64,000 bases of DNA from Rhodoferax sp. TS-BS-61-7 (lineage in GTDB: Bacteria > Pseudomonadota > Gammaproteobacteria > Burkholderiales > Burkholderiaceae_C). Each line of letters starts with the position of its first letter. Positions within the stretch are counted from its first letter, which is position 1. The stretch is taken from assembly GCF_002943465.1 (NCBI RefSeq), contig NZ_PTQY01000001.1, forward strand, positions 124,001-188,000, given 5' to 3'. The notes under the pieces were generated by a model. That model was given only the letters and a program-made list of their open reading frames with translations. It did not search any database and was not told where the DNA came from. The position numbers and the translations under genes are program-made. Shown here piece after piece: positions 53,607 through 62,233 of this stretch.

Positions 53607-54067
53607 GCGCCCCCACACCCTCACGCCGCAGGTTGCTGACGGCAGGGCTGGCCAGCATCGCCCTGCCCGTTTGGGCCGCCAAAGAGCGCACCCGCATCCA
53701 GGTCTGGAAAGACCCCAACTGCGGCTGCTGCAAAGACTGGGTGGTCCACCTGGAGCGGGCCGGTTTCCGGGTGACGGTGCAGGACAGCGGCAATGCCGAT
53801 ACCCGCAAGCGCCTGGGTATTCCCGAGGCGCTAGGCTCCTGCCACACCGCACTGGTGGCCGGCTACGCCATCGAAGGGCATGTGCCTGCCAAAGATATCC
53901 AGCGCCTGCTGCGCGACAAACCCCAGGCATTGGGTCTGGCCGTGCCGGGCATGCCGGTAGGGTCGCCCGGCATGGACGGCGCTATCTACCAGGGCCGCAA
54001 AGACCCGTATGACGTATTGCTGGTCGCCAAGGGCGGCGCGACGTCGATCTACCAAAGTTACCGCTGA
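53603..54067 (+). CDS. DUF411 metal-binding protein
   Basis: A 154-residue exported protein with a twin-arginine-like N-terminus (SRRRLLTAGLASIALPVWA) and the DUF411 core: VWKDPNCGCCKDWVVHLE with the CGCC metal-binding motif, SCHTALVAGYAIEGHVPA and GLAVPGMPVGSPGM. Members are found in copper and other metal resistance loci. Four-base overlap with the cupredoxin gene. Confidence 0.93.
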   Translation: MSAPTPSRRRLLTAGLASIALPVWAAKERTRIQVWKDPNCGCCKDWVVHLERAGFRVTVQDSGNADTRKRLGIPEALGSCHTALVAGYAIEGHVPAKDIQRLLRDKPQALGLAVPGMPVGSPGMDGAIYQGRKDPYDVLLVAKGGATSIYQSYR

Positions 54068-54076
54068 GGACACCCC

Positions 54077-54385
54077 ATGAACCGCTCACACACCACCCGC
54101 ACGCTGCTGGCCACCGTGCTTCTCAGTACCCTTGGCATCAGCAGCGCTTTGGCACAAGCCAGCGACATGAGCAGCGGCGAAATCCGCAAGGTCGACAAGG
54201 CCGCTAGCAAGATCACCATCAAACACGGTGAGATCAAGAACCTGGACATGCCACCCATGACCATGGTGTTCCAGGTGCGCGATCCGGCCCTGCTGGAGAA
54301 GGCCAAGTCGGGCGACAAGGTGCGTTTCAGCGCGGAGTTGAAAGACGGCGCCTACATCCTCACAGCCGTCGAAGCTGCGCCGTGA
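54077..54385 (+). CDS. CusF-like periplasmic copper-binding protein
   Basis: A 102-residue protein with a signal peptide (ending SSALAQ). The mature OB-like fold contains KITIKHGEIKNLDMPPMTMVF, matching the CusF copper(I) site of His, Met, Met and nearby aromatic residues (the usual tryptophan is not seen). End of the copper operon, followed by a convergent gene 27 bases away. No copper sensor gene and no P-type ATPase lie in the window. Confidence 0.9.
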   Translation: MNRSHTTRTLLATVLLSTLGISSALAQASDMSSGEIRKVDKAASKITIKHGEIKNLDMPPMTMVFQVRDPALLEKAKSGDKVRFSAELKDGAYILTAVEAAP

Positions 54386-54412
54386 GCGTGTGGCACGGAC
54401 GTGCAGCCAATC

Positions 54413-54790
54413 TCAGGCGGCGCGCACGTACAGACCGGCGTGTAACACGGCCTGGCGCTCGGTGGCCAACACACGCTGGGCGTTAAGGCTGGCAATCGGG
54501 ATGCTGGCGTCCTGCGGGATGCCGCCACTGAGCTGCAGCGCCATGTAGCGGCCACAACACACGCGCAAAAAGGACGCAAAGTTGTCCACCTCGCCACGCT
54601 CGGCCACCAGCTCGTCGTAGAGCTTGGTACAGAGCTGGGGCACGCCCATGCCGTCGCGCGTGGCGATCTCGCCCAGCACCTGCCAGAACAGATTTTCCAG
54701 CTTGATGCTGGTGGCCACGCCGTGCAGCCGCACCGAGCGGGCGCGGCTCTCATAAAGCGTGGGGTTGGCGCTGATGAACACTTGGCACAT
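54413..54790 (-). CDS. Ribbon-helix-helix family protein
   Basis: A 125-residue protein with an RHH_4-type domain: SVRLHGVATSIKLENLFWQVLGEIA, GMGVPQLCTKLYDELVAE and NFASFLRVCCGRYMAL. Likely a DNA-binding regulator. The ATG at 54790 follows GAGGAGA with the right spacing. It is downstream of the DJ-1-like gene by 53 bases and is probably cotranscribed. Confidence 0.82.
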   Translation of the reverse strand: MCQVFISANPTLYESRARSVRLHGVATSIKLENLFWQVLGEIATRDGMGVPQLCTKLYDELVAERGEVDNFASFLRVCCGRYMALQLSGGIPQDASIPIASLNAQRVLATERQAVLHAGLYVRAA

Positions 54791-54843
54791 GGGCTGTCTC
54801 CTCAAGGGGCTGCCCTGCATGCTGCGGGCCGCCCCCGGCGCCG

Positions 54844-55425
54844 TCAATGGGAGATACGCGTACCCAGCAGCGCCAGAAACTGCGCAATCCAGGCTGGGTG
54901 TGCAGGCCAGGCGGGGGCGGACACCAGGTTGCCATCGGTATAGGCGGCGTCGATGGCGATGTCGGCATAAGTGCCGCCCGCCATCTCCACCTCCACCCGG
55001 CATGCCGGGTAAGCCGAGCAAGTGCGGCCCTTCAGCACGCCGGCACCGGCCAGCAACTGGGCGCCATGGCACACGGCAGCCACCGGTTTGTTGGCGTCGA
55101 AAAAGTGCTTCACAGCAGCCACCACCGCAGGGTAGGTGCGCAGGTACTCGGGGCCGCGGCCGCCGGGGATCAGCAGCGCGTCGTAGGCCTCGGGCTTCAC
55201 CTCGGCAAAGGTCGCGTTCAGCGCGAAGTTGTGGCCCGGTTTCTCGCTGTAGGTCTGCGCGCCCTCGAAGTCGTGGATGGCGGTCTTGATGCTGTCGCCC
55301 GCCTTCTTGTCGGGGCACACGGCATGCACCGTGTGGCCCACCGCCAGCAGCGCCTGGAAAGGCACCATGGTTTCGTAGTCTTCGCAGTAGTCACCGCAAA
55401 TCATCAGGATTTTTTTGCCCGCCAT
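54844..55425 (-). CDS. DJ-1/PfpI family protein
   Basis: A 193-residue protein of the class I glutaminase-like superfamily. The nucleophile elbow is [15 protein letters not shown] with the expected Cys-His after a strand, and the start [21 protein letters not shown] is typical. Members act as proteases, glyoxalases or deglycases; the substrate cannot be told here. Upstream of the RHH gene. Confidence 0.9.
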   Translation of the reverse strand: MAGKKILMICGDYCEDYETMVPFQALLAVGHTVHAVCPDKKAGDSIKTAIHDFEGAQTYSEKPGHNFALNATFAEVKPEAYDALLIPGGRGPEYLRTYPAVVAAVKHFFDANKPVAAVCHGAQLLAGAGVLKGRTCSAYPACRVEVEMAGGTYADIAIDAAYTDGNLVSAPAWPAHPAWIAQFLALLGTRISH

Positions 55426-55482
55426 GTCAGTCTCCTCGTTGTAGGGGAGCCCATTGTTGGCAGCGCCGCGCGGCGGTGGGTG

Positions 55483-56706
55483 TTAGCCGGTTACTACATG
55501 CAAATGGTGCAGGCCGCGGTAGGCCGGGTTGTGCGCCCACTGGGGCTGCGTATCGGCCAGGCGCAGGCCGGGCAGGCGCTGCAGCAGCTGGCGAAAAGTG
55601 ATTTCCGCCTCCATGCGCGTAAGCATGGCGCCTATGCACACATGGGGGCCCGAGCCAAAGGAGACCGAGCCACCATCGCGCCCTGCAATGTCCAGCCGGT
55701 CGGGCTGCGGGTGGCGCGCCGGATCGCGGTTGGCCGCGCCAATGAGCGGCACCACCAGGTCGCCGCGCTGCAGGGTCTGGCCGTGCAGCACCAGCGTGGT
55801 GGTGACCCGGCGGCCCGTGTACTGCACCGGGCTGTCAAAGCGCAGCAGCTCACGCACGGCACCTGGCAGCAGTACGGGCTCCTGCTGCAGGCGCTGCCAC
55901 TGGTCTGGGTGGCTCAGCAGGGCCTGCAGGCCATTGCCCAGCAGGTTGCGCGTGGTCTCGTGGCCGGCGAACAGCAGCATGGCGCACTGGGCCAAGAGTT
56001 CGGCGTGGTTCCGGATCTCGCCAGCCGCTTCGGCCTGTAGCAGGCGGCTCACCAGGTCGTCGCCCGGCTGGGCGAGGCGGCGGGCCAGCAGGCCTTCAAA
56101 ATAACGGCCCATGGCCAGCAGGCTGGCCTGGGCGCGGCGCGCTTGGGCATGGGTGGCCAGCGGCGCACCGATGAAGCTGGCCAGGTCGTCGGACCAGACC
56201 GCGAAGTCCGCATTTGCCGCGTCCTCAATGCCCATCATGCGGCCAATGACGCGGGTGGGCAGGGGCCGGGCCAGGGCCTGCATCACATCAAATGACGGCG
56301 CGCCCTGCACCGCGTCCAGCAGTTCGGCCACCGTGTCTTCGATGAAGGGGGCCAGGGCCTGCAACACGGCGGGTTTGAAGCCCGCGTTCAGCACCTTGCG
56401 GATGCGGCCGTGGTCAGGCGCGTCCAGAAACAACATGGCCCGCGCGAACAGCTGCTGAAAGCCGGCCAGCTCGCCACGCTGCTGCTCGCGGTCCGTCACC
56501 CAGCCGCCAGTGCGCTGGGCCGAGAAGCGTGGGTCGCGCAGCACCTGTTCCACATCGGCATGGCGGGTGAGCAACCAGGCGCCGCCAAAAAATTCGGTGC
56601 TCCAGTGGATGGGGCCGGCTTCGCGCAGGGCCTGGTAGGCCGGGTAGGGGTTGGCCAGGAAGGCGGCATCCACCATGGGCGCCAGCGCGGCGGGGCGGGC
56701 GCTCAT
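55483..56706 (-). CDS. Cytochrome P450, BioI-like, in biotin operon
   Basis: A 407-residue soluble P450. The I-helix motif AGHETTRNLLG, the ExxR motif (RELLRFDSPVQYTGR region) and the heme ligand Cys357 in FGSGPHVCIGAML are all present. The ATG overlaps the bioD stop by four bases, so it belongs to bioA-bioF-bioD. In Bacillus, BioI cleaves long-chain acyl-ACP to pimeloyl-ACP, and a similar route is the natural guess here. The sequence alone does not fix the substrate, and many P450s of this class oxidise terpenes or polyketides. Confidence 0.9.
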   Translation of the reverse strand: MSARPAALAPMVDAAFLANPYPAYQALREAGPIHWSTEFFGGAWLLTRHADVEQVLRDPRFSAQRTGGWVTDREQQRGELAGFQQLFARAMLFLDAPDHGRIRKVLNAGFKPAVLQALAPFIEDTVAELLDAVQGAPSFDVMQALARPLPTRVIGRMMGIEDAANADFAVWSDDLASFIGAPLATHAQARRAQASLLAMGRYFEGLLARRLAQPGDDLVSRLLQAEAAGEIRNHAELLAQCAMLLFAGHETTRNLLGNGLQALLSHPDQWQRLQQEPVLLPGAVRELLRFDSPVQYTGRRVTTTLVLHGQTLQRGDLVVPLIGAANRDPARHPQPDRLDIAGRDGGSVSFGSGPHVCIGAMLTRMEAEITFRQLLQRLPGLRLADTQPQWAHNPAYRGLHHLHVVTG

Positions 56707-57395
56707 GGGGCCAGCACCTGGTGCAGGGCCGTGCCATCGAGGTAGGCCGCGGTGGCCGCCGGATGGGTGTCCGCCAGGCGCGGCACCACGCCCAGGCAGG
56801 GCGCCTGGTGGCGGCGCTGCAACTCGTTGCGCAGGGTGTCCAGATTGGCCTGCAGCTGCGACATCTGCGGGTCCACCGTATTGGCCACCCAGCCCGCCAA
56901 GCGCAGGCCGCGTGCGCGAATGGCCTCGGCCGTCAGCAGGGCGTGGCTGATGCAACCCAGGCGCAGGCCCACCACCAGCACCACCGGGTAAGCCAGCGCC
57001 AGGGCCAGGTCTGCCGTGTCGCCCTGCGGACCCAGCGGTACACAAAACCCACCCACACCTTCGACCACCAGCACATCGGCCCGGGCTGCCAGCGCACGCG
57101 CCTGCTGCACCAGGCCATCCATGTCGATGTTGCGCCCCTCCAAGGCGGCGGCAATGTGCGGCGCGCAAGCGGCCTGGAACTGCAGTGGCCCCACCTCGGC
57201 CTCCGTGAGGGGCAAGGAGCTGGCCGCACGCAGGCGCTGCACATCCTCGTTGCGGCCATCCGCGTCCAGCCCCGCGGCCACCGGCTTGAAGCCCGCGCTG
57301 CGCCAGCCCTGCTGACCTGCCCAGTGCAACAAGGCTGCGCTGATGTGGGTCTTGCCGACCTCGGTGTCGGTGCCGGTCACAAACACATTAACCAT
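56703..57395 (-). CDS. bioD: Dethiobiotin synthetase
   Basis: ATP-dependent ring closure of DAPA to dethiobiotin. From the ATG at 57395 (GGAGGAG upstream) the product is 230 residues with the P-loop [18 protein letters not shown], the second motif [13 protein letters not shown] and [11 protein letters not shown]. The start lies within the bioF 3' end (8-base overlap), and the 3' end overlaps the P450 gene. Confidence 0.97.
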   Translation of the reverse strand: MVNVFVTGTDTEVGKTHISAALLHWAGQQGWRSAGFKPVAAGLDADGRNEDVQRLRAASSLPLTEAEVGPLQFQAACAPHIAAALEGRNIDMDGLVQQARALAARADVLVVEGVGGFCVPLGPQGDTADLALALAYPVVLVVGLRLGCISHALLTAEAIRARGLRLAGWVANTVDPQMSQLQANLDTLRNELQRRHQAPCLGVVPRLADTHPAATAAYLDGTALHQVLAP

Positions 57396-58608
57396 GCAGC
57401 TCCTCCGCTGCGGCAGCCAGCGCGGCCACCAGGCGCTGCACGTCGGCCTCGGTGTGTGCAGCACTCAGGGTGATGCGCAGACGCGCCGTGCCCACCGGCA
57501 CCGTGGGCGGGCGGATGGCAGGCACCCACAAGCCCTGGGCCTCCAGTGCGGCCGACAGGGCCAGTGCAGCTGCGTTGTCGCCCACGATGAGGGGCTGAAC
57601 TGCAGTGCTCGAATCGGCCAAAGCCCACGCCAAATCTGCGCGAGCAGCTATCATTTTTGACAACTCACTGCGCAACTGCACGATGCGCTGCTGCAGCTGC
57701 GCCCGGCGCTGCGCGCCCTCGTCCCCCGCGATCAGGGCCAGGCTCGCGCTCAAAGCGTGGGCGATGGCGGGCGGCGCGGCCGTGGTGTAGATGTAGGGGC
57801 GCGCGGTTTGCACCAGCCAGTCGATGATGGTGGGGTGTGCGGCCACAAAGGCGCCACCCACACCCGCGGCCTTGCCCAGCGTGCCCATACAGATCAGGCG
57901 CTCACTGCGCAAACCGAAATGCGCCAGGCTGCCCTGGCCCTGCGGGCCCAGCACCCCAAAGCCGTGTGCGTCGTCCACCACCAGCCAAGCGTCATAACGC
58001 TCGGCCAGCGCCAGCAGAGCGGGCAGGTCGGCCAGGTCCCCGTCCATGCTGAAGACGGCGTCGGTGACGATGAGTTTGATGGCCGCATCGCTTTGGCGGA
58101 GCTGGCGCTCCAGCACCGTGAGGTTGCGGTGCGCATAGCGCTGCAACGGGGCTTTGGAGAGCAGCGCCCCATCGACCAGCGAAGCATGGTTGAGCTTGTC
58201 CGCAAAAATGGCGGCGCCCTCGCCCGCCAGCGCGGTGAGCAGGGCCAGGTTGGCCATGTAGCCGGTGCAAAAGTACAGGGCCTGGGCATTCGGAATCTGG
58301 GGGGCCATCCACGTAGCCAGGGTGGACTCCAGCGCCGCATGGGCTTGGGAATGGCCGCTGACCAGGTGCGAGGCCCCGCTGCCGGCCCCATAGCGCTGCG
58401 CGCCCTCCGCCAAGGCCGCCACCAGCGCGGGGTGGTTGGCCAGGCCCAGGTAGTCGTTGCTGCAAAAGGCCAGCAGCTCGCGCGCCGGCTGGCCGTCCAA
58501 GGCCACCTGCTGCTGCGGGGCGCAGGGCGTGAGTGCCGTGCGACGCTGGCGCGTCAGGGCCTGGGCCGCGCGCTCACGCAGTTGGCGGTTCAGGTGGTTG
58601 ATCAGCAT
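57388..58608 (-). CDS. bioF: 8-amino-7-oxononanoate synthase
   Basis: PLP enzyme condensing pimeloyl-ACP/CoA with L-alanine. The 406-residue protein has [39 protein letters not shown] and the PLP lysine in [15 protein letters not shown]. Near the C-terminal third, copy 9 of the repeat is read in frame ([19 protein letters not shown]). The start overlaps the bioA gene by 35 bases. Confidence 0.96.
   Translation of the reverse strand: MLINHLNRQLRERAAQALTRQRRTALTPCAPQQQVALDGQPARELLAFCSNDYLGLANHPALVAALAEGAQRYGAGSGASHLVSGHSQAHAALESTLATWMAPQIPNAQALYFCTGYMANLALLTALAGEGAAIFADKLNHASLVDGALLSKAPLQRYAHRNLTVLERQLRQSDAAIKLIVTDAVFSMDGDLADLPALLALAERYDAWLVVDDAHGFGVLGPQGQGSLAHFGLRSERLICMGTLGKAAGVGGAFVAAHPTIIDWLVQTARPYIYTTAAPPAIAHALSASLALIAGDEGAQRRAQLQQRIVQLRSELSKMIAARADLAWALADSSTAVQPLIVGDNAAALALSAALEAQGLWVPAIRPPTVPVGTARLRITLSAAHTEADVQRLVAALAAAAEELHG
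57616..57663 (+). repeat. Dispersed hairpin repeat, copy 9 (inside bioF)
   Basis: GGCCAAAGCCCACGCCAAAT head, CTGCGCGAGCAGCTATCA core. The coding strand of bioF is the opposite one. The frame is kept through it. Confidence 0.72.
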
Positions 58609-59956
58609 CGTGGGGGGCTTGGTTCAGCACATCGTCCAGCGTGGCCAGCAGCTGCTGCGCCAGCCAGGGCGACAGGGTTGCGTCCAGCACATAGGGCGGC
58701 AGCAGGTAGACGGTGCGGCCAATCGGGCGGATCAGCAGTTCGCGCGCCCGGCCCGCCAGGTGAAAGCGCTCGGCAAAACGCGCGCCCGCGACGGACTCAC
58801 GCACGTCAAACGCCCAAATCATGCCGAGGTGGCGGAAGTGCTCGATGCGCGGATCTGCCTGCAAGGGGGCCAGGGCGGCGCTGAGGACCGCGGCTTGCTG
58901 GCGGTTGTGCGCCAGCACGTCGTCCTGGTCAAACCTATCCAGCACGGCCAGCGCTGCGCGGCAGGCCAGTGCATTGCCGGTGTAGGAGTGGGAGTGCAAA
59001 AAGCCGCGCGCCACGTCCTCGTCCAGAAAGGCCTCGTACACGCGGTCACGCACCAGCACCAGCGACAGCGGCAGGTAACCGCCGCTGATACCCTTGGACA
59101 GGCACAGCAGGTCGGGCCAGGGCACCTGCCCCTGCGCATCGGCCGCCTGCTCGGTGGCGAAGAAGGTCCCCGTGCGGCCACAGCCCACGGCAATCTCGTC
59201 GGCAATCAGCAGCACCTGGTACTGGTCGCACAGGGCACGCGCCATCTGCAGGTAGACCGGGTCGTACATGGCCATGCCGGCCGCGCCCTGCACCAGGGGC
59301 TCCAGGATGAGGGCGGCAATCTCGCCATGGTGGGCTTCTAGCAGGGCCTGCAATTCGGCCGCCGCCCGCTGGGCCACATCGGCCGCCGACTCCCCTGGCA
59401 AGGCCTGGCGGGCATCGGGCGACATGACCTGGTGCGAACGCATCAGCAACGGGTCGTAGGCATCGCGGAAGATTTGCACATCGGTGACCGCCAACGCACC
59501 CAGCGTTTCGCCGTGGTAACCCTGGCGCAGGCAGACAAAGCTGCGCTTGTCGGGCAGGCCACGGTTGCGCCAGTGGTGGAAGGCCATCTTGAGCGCAATC
59601 TCCACCGCCGAGGCGCCGTCGCTGGCAAAGAAGCAATGGCCCAGCACGCCCTGGGTGCGTGCCGACAGCCGCTCGGCCAGCTCCACCGCCGGCGCATGGG
59701 TGCAGCCCGCCAGCATCACGTGCGGCAGCCGGTCGAGCTGGTCTTTCAGCGCGGCGTTGATGCGTGCATCGGCGTGGCCAAACAGGTTGACCCACCAGGA
59801 GCTGAGGGTGTCGAAGTAGCGCTGGCCAGCCTCGTCCACCAGCCAGGGCCCCTGCCCGCGCACGATGGCCAGGGGCGGCACCTGGGCGGCGCGCTGCATC
59901 TGGGTGCAGGGGTGCCAAATACTGGCGAGGCTGCGCGCCACCAAAGAGGCAGACAT
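58574..59956 (-). CDS. bioA: Adenosylmethionine-8-amino-7-oxononanoate aminotransferase
   Basis: Transfers the amino group from SAM to KAPA to form DAPA. The 460-residue PLP aminotransferase begins with [12 protein letters not shown], and has [48 protein letters not shown] and the PLP lysine in [15 protein letters not shown]. First gene of bioA-bioF-bioD-P450. No BirA-type operator was recognised upstream in the 25 bases before purC. Confidence 0.97.
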   Translation of the reverse strand: MSASLVARSLASIWHPCTQMQRAAQVPPLAIVRGQGPWLVDEAGQRYFDTLSSWWVNLFGHADARINAALKDQLDRLPHVMLAGCTHAPAVELAERLSARTQGVLGHCFFASDGASAVEIALKMAFHHWRNRGLPDKRSFVCLRQGYHGETLGALAVTDVQIFRDAYDPLLMRSHQVMSPDARQALPGESAADVAQRAAAELQALLEAHHGEIAALILEPLVQGAAGMAMYDPVYLQMARALCDQYQVLLIADEIAVGCGRTGTFFATEQAADAQGQVPWPDLLCLSKGISGGYLPLSLVLVRDRVYEAFLDEDVARGFLHSHSYTGNALACRAALAVLDRFDQDDVLAHNRQQAAVLSAALAPLQADPRIEHFRHLGMIWAFDVRESVAGARFAERFHLAGRARELLIRPIGRTVYLLPPYVLDATLSPWLAQQLLATLDDVLNQAPHDADQPPEPPTA

Positions 59957-59981
59957 GCGGTGGGGCCCGAACGTAGCTGCC

Positions 59982-60887
59982 TCAGGCCGTCAGGCGCGTG
60001 AGGGCTTCCTGGTACTTGGCCGCGGTTTTGGTGATCACCTCGTTGGGCACACGTGGAGCGGGCGGGGTCTTGTCCCAGGGCTTGCCGTCCACCAGGGCCT
60101 GCTCCAGCCAGTCGCGCACAAACTGCTTGTCGTAGCTGGGCGGGTTGGTGCCCTCGGCATAACTCTCCTGCGGCCAGAAGCGGCTGGAGTCAGGCGTCAG
60201 CACTTCGTCCATCAAGGTCAGCGTGCCATCTTTGTCCAGGCCAAACTCGAACTTGGTGTCGGCAATGATGATGCCCTTGGTCAGCGCAATCTCGGCCGCG
60301 GCCTGGTAGATGCGGATGCTGATATCGCGGATTTGTGTGGCCAGGTCCAGGCCAATCATTTCCACAGTTTGTTCGAAGGTGATGTTCTCGTCATGATCCC
60401 CCACAGCGGCTTTGGCGGCGGGGGTGTAAATGGGCGCGGGCAGCTTGCTGGCGTTCTGCAGGCCGGCGGGTAGCTTGACGCCGCACACGGCGCCGTTCTC
60501 CTGGTATTCCTTCCAGCCGCTGCCGGCCAGGTAGCCACGCACCACAGCCTCTACCGGCAGGGGCTTCAGGCGCTTGACCAGCATGGAACGCCCGGTGACC
60601 TGCGCCACTTCGGAGGGCAGCACCACGCTCTCAGGGGCGTCACCGGTCAGGTGGTTGGGGCAGATGTTGGTGCCGTTGGGGCCCAGCTTCTCGAACCAGA
60701 ACAGCGCCATCTGCGTGAGCAGCGCGCCCTTGCCGGGAATCGGTTCGCCCATGATCACATCAAAGGCGCTCAAACGGTCGCTGGCCACCATGAGGATGCG
60801 GTCCTCGCCCACGGCGTAGTTGTCACGCACCTTGCCACGGGCAAGCAGGGGAAGGGACAGGGCGGAGGTGTGCAAAGCTGAAGTCAT
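59982..60887 (-). CDS. purC: SAICAR synthetase
   Basis: Purine synthesis: joins CAIR and aspartate. The 301-residue protein has [56 protein letters not shown] and [15 protein letters not shown]. The ATG at 60887 is chosen; a TTG at 60899 would add four residues. Transcribed toward bioA, after the fba terminator. Confidence 0.97.
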   Translation of the reverse strand: MTSALHTSALSLPLLARGKVRDNYAVGEDRILMVASDRLSAFDVIMGEPIPGKGALLTQMALFWFEKLGPNGTNICPNHLTGDAPESVVLPSEVAQVTGRSMLVKRLKPLPVEAVVRGYLAGSGWKEYQENGAVCGVKLPAGLQNASKLPAPIYTPAAKAAVGDHDENITFEQTVEMIGLDLATQIRDISIRIYQAAAEIALTKGIIIADTKFEFGLDKDGTLTLMDEVLTPDSSRFWPQESYAEGTNPPSYDKQFVRDWLEQALVDGKPWDKTPPAPRVPNEVITKTAAKYQEALTRLTA

Positions 60888-60902
60888 GGCGTCCAACAAA
60901 GT

Positions 60903-60938
60903 AAAAAGGCTTCGCCCCAGGATGGAGGGCGAAGCCTT
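60903..60938 (-). terminator. Rho-independent terminator of fba
   Basis: A perfect 12-base stem (60906-60917 with 60927-60938) with a nine-base loop; on the minus strand it ends in a T-run. It separates fba from purC. Confidence 0.9.
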
Positions 60939-60979
60939 GGATTATCGCAAGTTCGCACCGGCGACCGGTGCAGAGGTCC

Positions 60980-62059
60980 TCAGGCGGTCGCGAGGTCCTG
61001 CACGACCTGGGCCAATTCGCCCCGGGCGTACTGGCCAGCCACCACTTGCAGGCTGTGGCCCTTGATGCTGGCGGCACGGCCTTCGCAGCCGAACTCGATG
61101 TAGCGCTGCTTGCACAGCTGTTTGGCGGCTTCGCGGGCGGGCTTGAGCCACTCGCGGGCGTCGAACTTGTCAGGGTTCTCGAACAGGAACTTGCGCACCG
61201 CAGCCGTCATGGCCATGCGGATGTCGGTATCAATGTTGACCTTGCGCACGCCAAAGGGGATGGCGCGCTGCACTTCCTCGACCGGCACGCCCCAGGTCTG
61301 GGCCATCTTGCCGCCGTACTGGTTGATCGCAGCGAGCAGCTCTTGCGGCACCGCACTGGAGCCGTGCATCACCAAGTGGGTGTTGGGGATGCGGGCATGG
61401 ATTTCCTTGATGCGCTCGATCGCCAGGATGTCGCCCGTAGGCTGGCGCGTGAACTTGTAGGCGCCGTGGCTGGTGCCAATGGCAATCGCCAGGGCGTCCA
61501 GTTGCGTGCGCTTCACAAAGTCGGCCGCCTCTTCGGGGTCGGTCAGCAGCTGTTCGCGGGTCATGACGGCATCGGTGCCGTGGCCGTCTTCCTTGTCGCC
61601 CTGCATGGTTTCCAGCGAGCCCAGGCAGCCCAGTTCGCCTTCCACCGTCACGCCCAGCTTGTGGGCCATGTCCACCACCTTGCGGGTGACTTCGACGTTG
61701 TATTCATAGCTGGCAATCGTCTTGCCGTCGGCTTCGAGGCTGCCGTCCATCATCACCGAGCTAAAGCCCAGGTCAATCGCGCCCTGGCAGACCGCGGGGC
61801 TTTGGCCATGGTCCTGGTGCATGACGACGGGGATGCTGGGGTAGCTTTCCACGGCGGCCTGGATCAGGTGCCGCAGGAAGTGCTCGCCTGCGTATTTGCG
61901 GGCGCCGGCGCTGGCCTGCATGATCACGGGGGCTCCGGTCTCTTTGGCGGCCTCCATGATGGCCTGGACTTGCTCCAGGTTGTTGACGTTGAACGCCGGA
62001 ATCGCATAGTTATGCGTTGCCGCGTGGTCGAGAAGCTCGCGCATCGAAACGAGTGCCAT
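60980..62059 (-). CDS. fba: Fructose-bisphosphate aldolase class II
   Basis: Zinc-dependent aldolase of glycolysis, gluconeogenesis and the Calvin cycle (CbbA-like subgroup by length and sequence). The 359-residue protein begins [20 protein letters not shown], with the zinc ligands in [10 protein letters not shown], in GTSHGAYKF and in [10 protein letters not shown], and [14 protein letters not shown]. It has its own promoter candidate and terminator. Confidence 0.97.
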   Translation of the reverse strand: MALVSMRELLDHAATHNYAIPAFNVNNLEQVQAIMEAAKETGAPVIMQASAGARKYAGEHFLRHLIQAAVESYPSIPVVMHQDHGQSPAVCQGAIDLGFSSVMMDGSLEADGKTIASYEYNVEVTRKVVDMAHKLGVTVEGELGCLGSLETMQGDKEDGHGTDAVMTREQLLTDPEEAADFVKRTQLDALAIAIGTSHGAYKFTRQPTGDILAIERIKEIHARIPNTHLVMHGSSAVPQELLAAINQYGGKMAQTWGVPVEEVQRAIPFGVRKVNIDTDIRMAMTAAVRKFLFENPDKFDAREWLKPAREAAKQLCKQRYIEFGCEGRAASIKGHSLQVVAGQYARGELAQVVQDLATA

Positions 62060-62110
62060 GGATGTCCCCAGGAAGTTAAAAACCCGTCGCCGCGGTTTTG
62101 GTAACCGCTT

Positions 62111-62160
62111 GGTAACTTTTTACCGATAGGGGATTCTAACCGCCGAGGGTTTACCCGCAA
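62111..62160 (-). promoter_or_regulatory. fba: Candidate fba promoter with adjacent inverted repeat
   Basis: On the minus strand TTGCGG (62155-62160), a 16-base spacer, then TAGAAT (62133-62138). Directly downstream at 62111-62124 is the inverted repeat GGTAACTTTTTACC, which could be an operator or the leader hairpin. Confidence 0.4.
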
Positions 62161-62169
62161 GCCCGGTGT

Positions 62170-62194
62170 AAAAAAGGGACCCGAAGGTCTCTTG
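62170..62194 (-). terminator. Rho-independent terminator of pyk
   Basis: Stem GGGACC/GGTCTC (one G-T pair) around a CGAA loop, extended by AA/TT; the minus strand then runs into six T residues. Confidence 0.75.
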
Positions 62195-62233
62195 ATGTGT
62201 CGCTTGCCACACGCAGAGCAAGCGTGGGGCTTG

